Source: Brassica napus | Lineage: Eukaryota; Streptophyta; Magnoliopsida; Brassicales; Brassicaceae | Length of the DNA: 64,000 nt | NCBI RefSeq assembly: GCF_020379485.1 | Contig: NC_063448.1 | Span: 15,151,726 to 15,215,725, forward strand | Direction: 5' to 3' | Shown: piece by piece, positions 1 to 11,695 of the stretch | How the letters are laid out: each line of letters begins with the position of its first letter | Numbering within the stretch: the first letter of the stretch is position 1 | Position numbers and translations under genes: made by a program | The notes under the pieces: generated by a model | Databases searched by the model: none | What the model saw: only the letters and a program-made list of their open reading frames with translations | What the model was told of the DNA's origin: nothing

Positions 1-2340
1 GTCCAGATCAGTCTGTCGAGGCCTGTCAGTTTCTTCATGGTGAAGCCGAGGTTCTGTCCAAGTCGAGATCAGTCCAGTCCAGTCCAATCAAGTCGTCCCT
101 TGGGTTTTGGCCAAGTCCTCTCCGATCAACCAGCTGCTTCTCACCTAGAACACTGTGAGTTGGTTTTGTGTGAATTCCATTTGGAATTTAGGGTAGATTG
201 AGTCGCATATAGATTAGAATGATCACGCTATTGAATGGTAGAGTCCTTAAGGTTATTTTATTTATGGAACCGGACTCAGTCTAGAACGGGCTAAGCTGAG
301 ATGAATGGAATTAAGACTGAGTTAATAACCTGACTAGGACTAGGGCTGGGATGCATCATGTTTTCTATTCTTGTGTGTTGATATGGTTGAGTGCAGGTTC
401 CCGTTATCTTTAAAGATAGTTTCATCAGGAGGCTGAAATATCTGGGTAACGGTTTGATTGAGTTGTTTAATATTGATATTGTTGTTTAGTAGTTGGTACT
501 AAGGTCTTAGGCCATATAGGCCGGACTACAGGTACTATTGGTTAGTTTTGTTGAGTCAAGAGTCTAGTTAGGATCTGGAACTTTATCTCTAGGTTAGGTT
601 CTAGATTGAGTTTGTGTTGTGTGAGTGTGCCGACAGTATGTGTGTAACCCGCCCGTACTAGGCTTGTTTAGGGGTGATTAGTGTTTCCTCGGCCTCGTAC
701 CCAGAGGATTCAAGGAAACCCCTTATTCGCTGGATCGGGAAGACTCAGACGAACGGGGTCATGTCCTATGGCTGAGTATTACACAACGGTGTAATGTGGC
801 AGTGACCCGAAGGACTGTGGGCTGTCGCGCGGTGACCCAAAGGACTGTGGGCCGCGGTCGGTTAAAAGTTCATTCTTCTGGCATTTGTGGTAGGAAGATA
901 GGATATTGCCGATAGAGAGGAGGAACACGAAGTCACCAGGGCCCAGGGTAGAGTCTTGTGTTAGAGTGTCGTAAAGGGGTTATGGAACCCTCGAGTTAAT
1001 GTAGCACCGATATACAGTGTTACGAGTTAGATCGAGTCGTTGGTAGTTAGTGTCTTATTATTGTTGTGGTTGTGGTTGTTGATTGATTTGTTTGCAGGTT
1101 CTGACATTAAGTCCTAAGTCTGGTTTAGGTACCGGATTAGGCTTGGTGTGTATTTCGTTATTGTAGGCCTGACGTTGGTCTGTATGTGTTTGAGGGATTG
1201 CTTGTGAAGGGTGGTGGATATTAAAGCTATGCGGTATCATTGGTTAGCCGATCATGTTCTTGTCTGATTGTTGGTCGACCGGCTAATGATACTTGCATAG
1301 TCTAAGTGTCTAACACTACATGAGTACAGAAATCAAGTGTATATATGGTTAACTAGGGATTGGTTGTTGACTTGTTTTAATGCAGGTTCCCGTTACTTGA
1401 AGCTAGATCATGGCAGAAGGCCAAGTCCAACTTAGTAACGGTTTGCTTAGCCTTAGCTTTTATTGCATGCTAGGGCTAGATTGATTGTTATTTTGGGTTG
1501 TCTGGGTTAGAGTCTGGGTTGCGGGTAGAGGCCGCCAGCTCACTGAGTAATACTAGATTACTCATCCAACTCTGTTGTCCTCTTTGCAGGTCGCTTTAGG
1601 TAAGGATGATCGGATAGCTTAAAGCTGGACGTTAGGACCGTCGGTGTAGATTTTCATGCCTTTTGTAAACGGTATTGTGAATTGTGTTATGTTGACTTGA
1701 TTTGGCATTAGGCCGGGCCCAATCTTGAATTATTCATTGTATGAATATTTCCTAAATCAATAAAAGTAATTGTTTTATATGCGCTTCATGAGTACTCTGA
1801 TATTCTGATATTTGACTAGTCCGGTCTAACACAACGTTAGGTCGTAGTACGGGTTGAAAAACCTTAGGCCTCAATCTACGGAAAATGCTAACTCTATGTG
1901 CGGGTCGCAAAGCCTTGTGCCTTGACGGAGCGGGACGAGTTAGTGGATGAACTGGTCGTGGTCGTGGAGTAAATTTTGTGACTATGACCTGATCGTCCCT
2001 AACCCGTCACGTAGCGCTTCCGGACCATGGTGTTGGGTTGGACGGTCAGTCATGTTCTTGTTTGATTGTTGGCTGGCCGGTTGGCTCATTCATCTCTAAC
2101 CCTGGGTGTTGGACGGTCGATCGGTCATGTTTTTGTTTGATTGTTGGCTGGTTGATCGACCATATGTCTAGGACGGTTCGGAGGTGTTAGAGTTATGGTC
2201 TGCCTCATTCCTGTGAATTTGTAGTCTGAAACCTTCCCTCTGAACTTGTGGGTTTGCCCTATTATATCCAGCAGATATTGTGGTGCTGGCATCTCATGAT
2301 GAGCATCTATGTCTCCATTTGCCTGGCATTAACAACATCG
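1..2340. repeat. Unclassified repetitive, non-coding region
   Basis: No credible long ORF is present on either strand. The stretch has higher GC than most of the window and contains internal diverged repeats. A GCAGGTTCCCGTTA block at about 393-450 recurs at about 1383-1440, each followed by a GTAACGGTTTG block. A segment around TCATGTTCTTGTTTGATTG occurs near 1253, 2049 and 2127. An AATAAA-type signal lies near 1759. This could be the non-coding end of a large retroelement that begins left of the window. I could not find terminal repeats, so the class stays open. Confidence 0.45.
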
Positions 2341-2454
2341 TTAAACTGAGTCCAAACAACATGAGAAAAGAACATTAAGAATAGTAAAATTAACCTCTTT
2401 TAAAAATAAAGTTTGTTGTTGATTGTGATTATTATAAATATCAATCTCTTAACC

Positions 2455-2640
2455 AGGATTTGTGGTCTGGTGGTGATTAACTTGAGGAAAAAAAACCCAA
2501 TACGTTGAAGCCACCAGAGTTCGAATCCCGGCCACTGGGAAATTAACATTTCGACATCGCCAGAGACAGGGGACCGACACGTGGCAACATGTAACTAGTC
2601 TGGACACTTCGATACCCCTGTATAATTCAAAAACAAAAAA
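2455..2640 (+). mobile_element. tRNA-derived SINE
   Basis: An RNA polymerase III type promoter is visible. An A-box-like TGGTCTGGTGG lies at about 2463-2473 and a B-box AGTTCGAATCC at about 2518-2528, roughly 55 bp apart as in tRNA genes. The element is about 185 bp and ends in an A-rich tail at about 2628-2640. This fits the S1-type tRNA-related SINEs of Brassicaceae. No cloverleaf with an anticodon arm can be drawn, so it is not a functional tRNA gene. A clear target-site duplication was not found; weak ATATCA similarity flanks both sides. Confidence 0.7.
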
Positions 2641-2689
2641 GTTAACTGATATCACTCAAAGTACCCTAAGGAATGATTTATACTCTCTC

Positions 2690-4115
2690 AAATAAGTGGT
2701 CGAGTTGTAGTACTTAGGGATCGAATCCACAGGGAGCTAGGGCACACAAAAGATCTAATAGTTATACGATTAAGCTAGACTAATAGTTTATAAAGTAGTA
2801 AATATAGATAGCAAAACAGTAAACAGTAAACAAGTTGAACAAGACTATTGTTCAGCTTGGCAAAGATTTGTTTTATGGAAGGATGATTTGCTAGATCTAA
2901 GGTTTCTATTCAGGTAATCAGGATTATAATGATATAGAGGCTAATTGTTGTTTGTAAGATATTATAGAACTCAAACAATAACAATAATCTACCAGCTCTC
3001 GCTTGTCTAGATTATTTATCACTATATCTAAGATCTCAGCTCTCGTATGTTGATCTGTAGAAAGTGTCGATCGATTATTCTATAGGAATATCGATCGATA
3101 CACCTTTCACAATATAGATCGATTAATCTATTGGATCATCGATCGATATTGCTTCTAGCAAGCTTTACGATCGGGTTGAATATGTGTTTACTAAGGTTCC
3201 TAAATCAACTCTCGTATGTTTCTAGCAATCCTAGCTCAATAGAATTCAGTTCAGAGAAAACACCAAGCGATGACATTGTGCCTAATGATTCTAAGATCAG
3301 GGTTCTAGTTCATGACTCTAGAATACAAGCAGTAAGAACAATCCTATGATGAATATCACAACTTACCAGTTCTATATTTTGGGCTAATCCCTCATAACCT
3401 ATCTGAACCTTAAACCTAACAGGTGAATTTATTCAGACATGAAGTTTGTCACAGAAATCATGGATAGAATAGATGAAATTGCAATAGATATAAAAACCAA
3501 AGACAATTGAGTTCCAGGAGGAATCTGAAGGAGTTCCTCCTTTCTCTCATAACTAAGAACAATGAATTAAAGAAAGCTTAGATAGCATAGCCGTCAACAA
3601 TGGCTTATAAATAACATAAATAGGATTTCTGGTCGTCCAAGGGTATTCTGGTAATTTGTGGTTGCTTCTTGGATTCAGTCGGTCATCCGCTTTCTGGAAC
3701 CCATATCGATCAATGTCAAGAGTTCTGCATCGATCGACATACGTTCCTCTTCTCGACAGCTTCCTCTCGCGAGGCAGACTGACCACTCCTCAGTAAAACA
3801 GGCATAACTTCTTTTACAGGGTGTTGATTGACCTCGTACCGGTGGCATTGGAAAGGTAACTCAAAGATCTATCTTATGCAAAATTATGGGCTCAATATAA
3901 CGGTGGGAAGATCTCCATCCATAGCTAGACATCTGACGCGTCTGTGCAGTTCTGCACCTCAAAAGGCTCCAAAATCACCATATTTCTCTAGAACGTACCT
4001 GAACATGTAAACACTCTAAATAGACTCTATATAGTAATAATTATTTATTAAAACACTTATAGACCATGGCTAAAAGTGGGTAAAATCCATGGTCTATCAT
4101 TAACCTCGAAATAGT
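2690..4115. repeat. Non-coding dispersed repeat rich in ATCGATCGAT motifs
   Basis: The left part has a GATCGAATCCACAGGGAGCT block near 2719 that I associate with widespread Brassica repeats. The centre carries several TCGATCGAT/ATCGATCGA words (3061-3150, 3705-3740), and the right part has CATGGTCTATCA near 4091. ORFs in it are short and look random. It may be a non-autonomous LTR-type element, but I could not define matching terminal repeats or a TSD. Confidence 0.35.
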
Positions 4116-4140
4116 TGCCAATTAACGCTAACACCTCCTT

Positions 4141-5242
4141 CCCGTGAGCTCAGGACCAGCATCACCAAGTCTTACAAAATGGCCTTCTTGCCTTTGTCGT
4201 AAGCCAACATTTCAGAACGATACCTGTATTGAAGAGCAGGAGACTTAGAATTAAAGGATAAGCGATGAAGAAATGTGAGGATTATGAAAGCTAACCTCGC
4301 AACTTTAGTTGCATTCACGTTATCACATTTTGGACAGATCAATGAGGCCAGACCTCTGTTCACTTTAGTTTGGCAATCACTACATGCGATTTTATAACAA
4401 CTAGAGTCCCACACAACGTTATCAATGGTGGCTATGCAGTTAAAACGGCTGCATACAATTAGGAAAGAGTAAGAGCATTGTACGTACTTAGTATTGTATT
4501 GAAACTAATTAATAATTACCTGAGCTTGTTCCTGTTTCAAGAAGGCAAATATCTCACGAATGGTTAGCGTCTTGACCTTCGTCACCTCAGATGCATTGAC
4601 CATAGCAGCAACGCCCTGGTTTTGAGCCAACCTAAAACATATTTTTGAGTCAGATGGATACAGACCAAAATAGATACTCAATGGTCGGAGGCACATCGTT
4701 CTCAATAAAAACTCTAGATAAGGACATGAACCGAGAGGGGCATTGACTGCGTATTTTGAAATTAGGTTAACAAAGGGGAATTACAACGATAGCTAAGGAC
4801 TGGCTTGTAGAAGTGGAATCTAATGTAGTATACATCACTAACTAATAAGTGAGAAATCGTGCAGGATGACAATAAGTTACAAAGTGAGTAAAAAGGGTGT
4901 ATGCGTACCTCCTATACGTTTTGTGTTGACTGTTGTGACTAATGGATCGGTTGGAGTTTGTAGGCTATCGGTGAATTTGTGATAAAACTCATTGGCATCA
5001 CGATCCCACAGGTAAACATTCAGCACATGGCCACTGCAAAAGTTCATCAAAAGTTTGTTAGAAGGGAATAAATATGTATGTGTCAATTGTTAAATGAGTT
5101 TGCGGGTAGAATAGTTTCAGTCAGTGAAATTGAATCTTAAGGAGCACAATAGGCGTCATGGAAATATGAGTTCATACCTGTTCATCAATAAGAAGAAGCT
5201 CCAGCCCAAACAAGCAACAACGTCATTGAAGAAGAGAGCCAT
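4141..5242 (-). pseudogene. RPA1-like OB-fold/zinc-finger gene, frameshifted
   Basis: This resembles the large subunit of replication protein A, which binds single-stranded DNA, and plants carry many Helitron-associated relatives. Supported exons are 5178-5242 (ATG at 5242), 4909-5033, 4520-4631, 4296-4431 and 4172-4223, most with GT/AG borders. Exon 2 encodes an OB-fold strand motif (HVLNVYLWDRDANEF). Exon 4 encodes a four-cysteine zinc finger (CSDC...CPKC) followed by NVNATKVAR, typical of the RPA C-terminal domain. An OB-fold-like piece near 4680-4730 is not cleanly joined, and exons 2 and 3 do not share frame. The frame stops after YDKGKKAIL at 4172-4174, whereas the next frame continues with family-like LGDAGPELTG to about 4141. 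That indicates a one-base frameshift. The product would be far shorter than true RPA1 (about 600 aa). I regard it as a decayed, possibly Helitron-carried copy. Confidence 0.65.
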
Positions 5243-5358
5243 GAGGCCTTGCCGATTGATTTTCCTGTCTAAGTTGCCTCTCTGATAAATTCATTTATCT
5301 GAATGTGGTGAAGAAGGGAAGGAAAAAATAGATGAGGGATATATATAGTATAGAGGCC

Positions 5359-6613
5359 ATGTTCGTTTGTACATCTGAAAGATGCATCATCTAGATGTCT
5401 TATCCAGATGCTCCATCTGGGTGTTGTTCTGTTTCTTCATTTCGTCTATGCATCCAGATGAATCATCTGAATGCAACTATGTTCGTTTGCTTTTCATTTG
5501 TTAACTTACATATGCATCCAGGTGGACTTGTTAATAAAATGACTAAAATATATTTTTTTACGTTTCGGCAGAAAATATCATTTTTACGGTTTTGGCGAAA
5601 ATATTATTACAGTTTTTGAGGAAAAATGTATTTTTGACGAAAAAATGCATTTTTGTGGTTTTGGCGGGAAAATACGTTTTTGCGGGTTTGGTAAAAAAAA
5701 TGCATTTTTGCGGTTTTTCGGAAAATGTGCATTTTTGTGTGTTTTGACAGGAAAAGTGCATTTTTTGCATTTTTGGCGGAAAATATTGTTTGTGGTTTTT
5801 GCCGAAAAATGTGTTTTGACAAAAAAAAAGTGTTTTGCGGTTTCGGCTGGAAAATGCGTTTTGTGGTTTTGGCGGGAAACTGCTTTCCAGTTTTGGCGGG
5901 AAACTGCTTTTCCGGTTTTGGCGGGAAAATGCATTTTTGTGGTTTTGGCGGAAAAATGTGTTTTTGCAGGAAACTGCTTTTCAGGTTTTTGCGGGAAAAT
6001 ACGCTTTTGCAGTTTTGGCGGAAAACTGCTTTTCCGGTTTTGGCGGGAACATGCGTTTTTGCGGTTTTGGCGGGAAAATACGTTTTTTCGGTTTTAGCGG
6101 TTTTGTTTTTGGCGGGAAATGCGTTTTCAAGTTTTGGAGGGAAAATGCAATTTTGCATTTTTGAGTTTTGGGCGGAAAAATGCGTTTTTATGGTTTTTAC
6201 GGGAAAGTGTGTTTTACCGTTTTGGCCGAAAAGTGAGGTTTTATTGATTTGGCCGAAAAGTGTGTTTTTATAAAAATGTGCGTTTTTACGTTTTTTGCGA
6301 AAAAACGCATTTTTCGGCTTCGGCAGGAAAGTTTGTTTTTCAGTTTTGGCGGGAAAATGCATTTTTTCTGTTATGGCAGAAAAATATAAATGCAAAAAAT
6401 AGAATTTTTGGTTTGAAAATAATATTTTGATTTTAAAAAGTCATTTTTGTCATTTATCATTTTGGACTGAACTAGATGCATCTGGGTGAGAATTTGAAAT
6501 GAATTTTTAAAAATTCAGCTGGATGATCCACTGGATGTAGCATTATAATGTACAAAACGAATATCGATTTGCATATTCACCCAGATAGATCACCTGGGTG
6601 AGCAAACGAACAT
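5359..6613. mobile_element. MITE-like transposon carrying E2F-site minisatellite
   Basis: The ends form an inverted repeat: ATGTTCGTTTG at 5359-5369 and its complement CAAACGAACAT at 6603-6613. Subterminal regions on both sides are rich in CATCCAGATG/CATCTGGATG words. The centre (about 5560-6400) is a degenerate minisatellite of TTTTGGCGGGAAAATGCGTTT-like units. No transposase is present. The long open frames on both strands come from a repeat that happens to lack stop codons. The element sits just upstream of the RPA-like gene. The target duplication is not clear, so the superfamily is uncertain. Confidence 0.75.
5661..6355 (+). promoter_or_regulatory. Array of eight E2F consensus sites
   Basis: TTGGCGGGAA, which fits the E2F consensus TTSSCGSSAA, occurs exactly at 5661-5670, 5869-5878, 5893-5902, 5918-5927, 6040-6049, 6067-6076, 6109-6118 and 6346-6355. 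Many one-mismatch variants lie between these (TTGGCGGAAA, TTTGCGGGAA). E2F/DP factors bind this word in S-phase gene promoters. Brassica transposons are known to have spread E2F sites. Whether this copy is bound is not shown by sequence. Confidence 0.8.
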
Positions 6614-7073
6614 CACCAGAGTTGGTGGGATGGAAATCAATTCATGGCGTTAGGATATCTGCAGTTAATGATTGAGCTTTACGAGGCTTAACATGTTGAA
6701 CATATACTTTCAAAAGGAGAAGGGGAAGCGGAACAGATGTAGGACGCGATAAGATGGGATCGAAGACGAGGATGTCGGAACTCTCTTTGACATATATTAG
6801 GTTGTAGACAGAGATTGGGTCATTGTTGGGCTAAGAAAAAGGATATGTAACCAAAATAATACGAAAGACACGGTTTTTATCTTTAGTCGACAAAAAAACA
6901 GCAACCTAGCAACTTCACTATTGGTAGATTTTTTAGGGTGATTTGGACACTTTCTCGATTGAGGATTACCGACTTTTAGTATTGTAAGATTACAGCTACA
7001 GCTCAACTAAATAAAAAGGCGAATGATTCAGGTGGACACAGGATGTTTAGAAACAAAAAAACATAACTAACAA
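6614..7073. other. Intergenic; shares an 80-bp repeat with 30863-30955
   Basis: No gene is recognised. The final 80 bp or so (about 6995-7073), containing GGATGTTTAGAAACAAAA, is closely similar to 30863-30955 downstream of the F-box gene. Confidence 0.4.
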
Positions 7074-7102
7074 CTAAATCTCGACCCGCGCAACCGCGCG
7101 GG
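7074..7102 (-). mobile_element. Helitron 3' terminus (minus strand)
   Basis: On the minus strand a GC-rich hairpin CCCGCGC-GGTT-GCGCGGG (7085-7102) is followed by about 11 nt ending TTAG next to a T. This is the Helitron 3' end layout (hairpin then CTRR|T), with one base changed from CTAG. The element would extend rightwards, but its 5' TC end was not identified. Confidence 0.55.
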
Positions 7103-8425
7103 TGTTATTTTTCATTTTCTATGTTTCACAGTTATGGTTGAACATAAGATTTAATTGTTTGTAAATTGTATTTGTTGATAAAATGTGTATTGGATGTTTA
7201 AACAATTAAGTGATATGTTAAATAAGTCATTTATTATTTAATATTTTTAATAAACTTACCATTTTGAAGTTTATTTATTTATAAAGCATACAATTTGGAT
7301 GGTTTGTGTATATTAATACATATATGCTAATAAAAAAATAATTTTAATAGTTTTGGATTTGATATGTTTTTCATTTATATAGATTGTAATTTATTTTATA
7401 TCCTATTTAGTCATAACAGTTGTAATATTTGATTAGTTAAAACACAGAAATCATAAAAGATAAAATATTATTAGGCTAAATTAACAACATATTGTTAAAT
7501 ATCATGGTGCTAAAAATAAAAAGGCCTATCTATTTATGATTTTTAAATCTACAACCAATATATTATGGATAAGCATAATATTCTCTTTTTGAATGATATT
7601 GCATAATATTGAAATAGATTTTCTTTGGTATTATCATGATTGTTTAACAAAAATTGTTACAATCCCGAAATTATAGGATTATTATACCATTATTATATAT
7701 TTTTAACCTTTGAACAATACTGTCGCTGTTAAATGTATACACCCGTATTTGATTTTTGATTTTTTTTAATACACTCAACTTCATCTTCTCCAAATATGTC
7801 TGTGTTTTAGTATATCAAAGGAATCATATAATACAAAGAGAACATTCATTAAAATAAGGTTAACCCAAGTTTAACAAAAAATTCAAAGAGCAATAACTCA
7901 AATATGAGCCGAGCATGATTACTGTTACTAAACCTCTGTCAGTAGAATATTAAGTATGGTCGAACGTGGTCATAGTGAATTGAAAATGTATGGTCATTTA
8001 TGAAACTAATATATTCTTTTAGTAACAGAATCTAAAGACACAAGTCATTGATTTATATTTAGAAAAGTAAAGTCATCACACAATCAAGAAAGATCGGTTA
8101 ATAATGGGGAGACTTAAGGTGATACTATTAATTTGAAAATAAATAATAATACAATTAAATGTGATGAATTTTCTAGAAGATGGTCCAAAATAAAATATCA
8201 AACATGAATAGAAGTTGTGACTTCTATTTTAATAGAATAGATGAAATCTATTGTAAAATGGTCCCATTCGGATGTTACAAAAAAATAGGATTGGATTCAA
8301 GTCGAATCCTCCCGGATCAGGGTGGGTTCGGGTTTTAACACTAATAACCAAACTACTTGATTTGATTCAATTATTTTATATCCGAACTACTTAAACATAC
8401 CTAAAATCAAACAAGTAATAAAAGG
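7103..8425. other. AT-rich non-coding sequence
   Basis: No gene, clear repeat border or RNA gene was recognised. It is probably Helitron body sequence belonging to the minus-strand terminus at 7074. Confidence 0.4.
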
Positions 8426-8819
8426 AGAATATGCTCAACAAAGAGGGTGTCCACATCAGCAGATTAATTCGAGCCAATCAGATTCTACAAATATGTTATG
8501 TCAGCACGACTTTAAAAACTTTCAAAACTTTAGAAAATCGTTTATTTCCAGCCCATTATATTATAGATTCGGTGGGCCATTTATAACCCATCTTATACGT
8601 TTTTGTTTAAACTGGCCGAGACCCAAGTTTATTAAACCCCTACCCAAATAAGCTTCCAAGTCGCCTAATCGTCATCTTCATCTTGCATCTAGGTTTTCTG
8701 CACTGTAGCGACTCACCTCGCTCACATACGTATCTATTTCCACTTTCTCCACTAAATTCATTAACTCTTCATCTTCCTTTGTCTCTACATTTTCCAGTGT
8801 TAACTCATACCATCATTAA

Positions 8820-9540
8820 TGGTGGGTTTCGTAACCGACTCGGAGTTCCTCTTTATATATAGTTCATGTTACACGCCGGAGATGAATATCTCATATCTAC
8901 TCTCATCCCCTTTGAACCGGCGCAGATTTCATTTGATCCTCGAGAATGTCTTCATCTGCTGCTAATTTTGCTCAATCAGCCATCCTTCGACGACTTGGTC
9001 GGACTTTCTGCTTCTGGGATTGGCGTAACGGTGAATTTGTGGTGCGGCTCCATATTGACATGTAAGCTTAATATGTATCCTCCACCTCCAGTGACTTTGT
9101 GTTCAAAACTTAAAACTGTGTAATTTAGGATCTCAATTTGTCTCACTTTTGTATTTATTTATAATAAAGGAATTATCAAAAAGGGTATTTCATCTATTGA
9201 TCCTATTGATGTGATTTGCCAGATTGCAGGGCAAGAGAATTTTTATGATTTCATACCAGTCTGAATGCTTCTTTGATGGTCTTTTGACATTGATGGTAAT
9301 AACTCCTGCGTTTGTATTGTCTTAATTTGTTTAAAGTACAAAAACTTATGGTCTGCTTTATAATCCATTTTTTGTTGATTGACTGATATATAGTTGAATC
9401 TTCCCTTAGATGAGATGAGGAGAAGGACCCACACTCAGTCACCACTGCCGGGCTATTTGAGAGGCTGATATGGAGGCCTTCGCAAGGACTTCCCGATAAG
9501 CGCTTTGGTTTGCAATATGCGGCATGAATCATGGCCTCTG
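8820..9540 (+). other. Coding-like fragment of unknown origin
   Basis: The base composition is more balanced than the surroundings, and an ATG near 8949 opens a short frame beginning MSSSAANFAQSAILRR that ends in under 50 codons. ACATG|GTAAGC-like and TTGCAGG-like splice words occur near 9060 and 9545. I do not recognise the product. It may be a captured host-gene piece inside the Helitron. Confidence 0.25.
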
Positions 9541-9827
9541 ATTGCAGGTTTATATAGTTGAATTATCTTTGATTTGCCACAGCCATTTTCTTTAGGAAGA
9601 AATTACCTTTTTGATACCTTTTAAGCAGCTAAGCAAGAGGTTCTCTTATAATAAGATTTTCAGAAAGTTGATTAATGTCTCATACTTCAGTCCATATGTT
9701 TATTTAGTGAACGTTTATTTTATAATAAAAAGAATCTAAGAGAAAGATATGAGATGGGTCTTTTTTTCCTGGGTCATCTAGACTATTAGTGCTATTTAAA
9801 CGGATGATTTTACAGAATCTCAAAACA

Positions 9828-10606
9828 AAGAAGAAAAGCCGGCGAAATAATGATAGTTTCTGGAAAAAAACCGACTGAAATTAGCGTTTTATATTTTTAT
9901 CCATCTATTTATATTTTTGGCGTTTATATAAACTGTAGAGATCTTTGTATAGTCGCCGTGACTCAAATTTTTTTCATTTTCTGCCATTGGCTTTATCTGC
10001 TTCTCCACTTATACTCCTTTGTTTCACGAAAGAAGATTTAGGAGGTCACTTATTTTTTTTTAAAAAAATTGAAATTCATTAAACCCTTTAATGGAGCATC
10101 GGAAACAGTACAAAATTCCGATTACCGGAGAAACAGTCTCTCCTAGGTTACAAGGGCAAAGAGAAGCTATACAAACATTTAAATAGCTCAGTCTCCTCAA
10201 AAGACATTTAAATAACCTTTTTACTAAATTTTAAATGCATGTATAATGTTAACTGTGTGTTCAAAGAAACATTACAACGGCTAAAGACCCGACCAACTAC
10301 AGGTGTTAATAGAAATAGCTTTACTATGCATGCTGTTGCTAATAGAACCAGAGATGATCGCCTTCTATGATGATGCGAACAGATACATCTCTAACATGCC
10401 TATGCAAATCTGAAAAGCCAAAAGAACATAAATAAACGAAAGGAATTATCAACCTATTATTATCTACTACATAAGTAAAATATAAATGTGGCTAAAAAGT
10501 AAAATATAAATAAAAACAAAGAAAAAGCCGGCGAAATAATGATAGTTTCTGGAGACAAACCGACCGAAATTAGCGTTTTGTATTTTATCCATCTATTTAT
10601 ATTTTA
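9828..10606 (+). repeat. Pair of about 90-bp direct repeats
   Basis: The segment beginning AGCCGGCGAAATAATGATAG occurs at about 9837-9925 and again at about 10527-10606, with the same continuation (TTAGCGTTTT, ATCCATCTATTTATATTTT). The 600 bp between them contains an A/T-rich border near 10050-10080 and no gene. This is either a local duplication or the flanks of an insertion. Confidence 0.6.
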
Positions 10607-10649
10607 GTCATTATCTCAATTCATGAGTTCTTAAACTTGGTTTTATCAG

Positions 10650-11061
10650 TCGTCACTGCTAAACTATCATCGCCGTAATGTAGATTTGGAGTCCGCACGC
10701 TGTCCTCCTCCCAAGGGGTAATTTCTTACTACATCTGTTGCATCTAAAGGCGAGAAGAAACCAGCTCATAGTGACAACAACGATGCACCAGCAGTAAAAC
10801 TGCCAACGGAAATTGTAGAGATTACAAGTGACCCTCGGACATCGGAAGAAGATAAAGTTGAAATGCCAGCCGATGCATATGAAAGCACTCAAAAGGGACG
10901 GTTACTATGAAAGAAGCAACAGTCTCGGAGATAAATACGGAAGCTCCCAAGAAAGAATGCAGCAGCAGGTTGTTACTGTCAGGTAAAAGAGATATGGTAA
11001 AAGAGACATATGTTATCTTGAAAGTAACTTTACGGTTCATTGTGAATAGCTTGTGGGGCTG
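10650..11061 (+). pseudogene. Decayed exon fragment, possibly RPA-like protein tail
   Basis: One frame reads a hydrophilic, acidic/lysine-rich stretch (VKLPTEIVEITSDP, EEDKVEMPADAYESTQKG) that stops at about 10910. A neighbouring frame then continues with TMKEATVSEINTEAPKKECS to a stop near 11061. The continuation across a frame change suggests a former exon with a frameshift. The composition resembles the linker/C-terminal tail of Helitron-associated RPA-like proteins, but this is an inference from style, not from a diagnostic motif. Confidence 0.3.
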
Positions 11062-11695
11062 ATAGATATGCTCACATACCCTTAGAAGGTTAAAGTTTGA
11101 CCATGTCCACGTAGACTCCAGATATTTTCATCGAGCATTCTGCTCTGCTTTCCTAAGTTATCACGGATTCAAGCAGACACGAAGAAGTCTATAGTCAAAT
11201 ATTTATGTTTCGTTAGTTAAGACCGAGGGACGTTTATTTGTGTACTTTTACAAGACAATTCCCTCACCAACAACTTTATATTAATCAAAGCATATTAACT
11301 GCATATATTTATATACAAAACGCTTTTCTTTACAATTATATACAAACCAAGATTTCAATATATCTTGCACACGCATCAACTCAACGCCCAAAGAAAAACA
11401 CAAACACAACCTCTTCACTATCTTCCTACACCAAGCTAACATTCTTCTATCATATTAAAGCTAACATACAATTTAATTTTTTTCATGTTGATTATTCCAT
11501 GAATGTCTGTAAGTTTAATATTGACCCTAGATTATTATTAGTGGCGTTTTGTCATTTAACATATATACCTAATCATAATATACATTAAAAAAGCAATTGA
11601 GTTTTCCAACAAGTTTTTAAGCAAATATAAATATACTATCTCGAGTCCTAGAATTACATTATCTGAATGAAACATAATATTAACTAACTAAAATA

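Noticed and set aside
2461..2560. Functional tRNA gene
   Set aside because: A and B boxes are present, but no anticodon arm or acceptor stem can be formed. The 185-bp unit with an A-rich tail fits a SINE.
5607..6395. 262-codon minus-strand open frame rich in FPAKT repeats, and matching plus-strand frames
   Set aside because: All arise from the E2F-site minisatellite, which lacks stops in several frames on both strands. There is no start context, domain or stable repeat period at the protein level.
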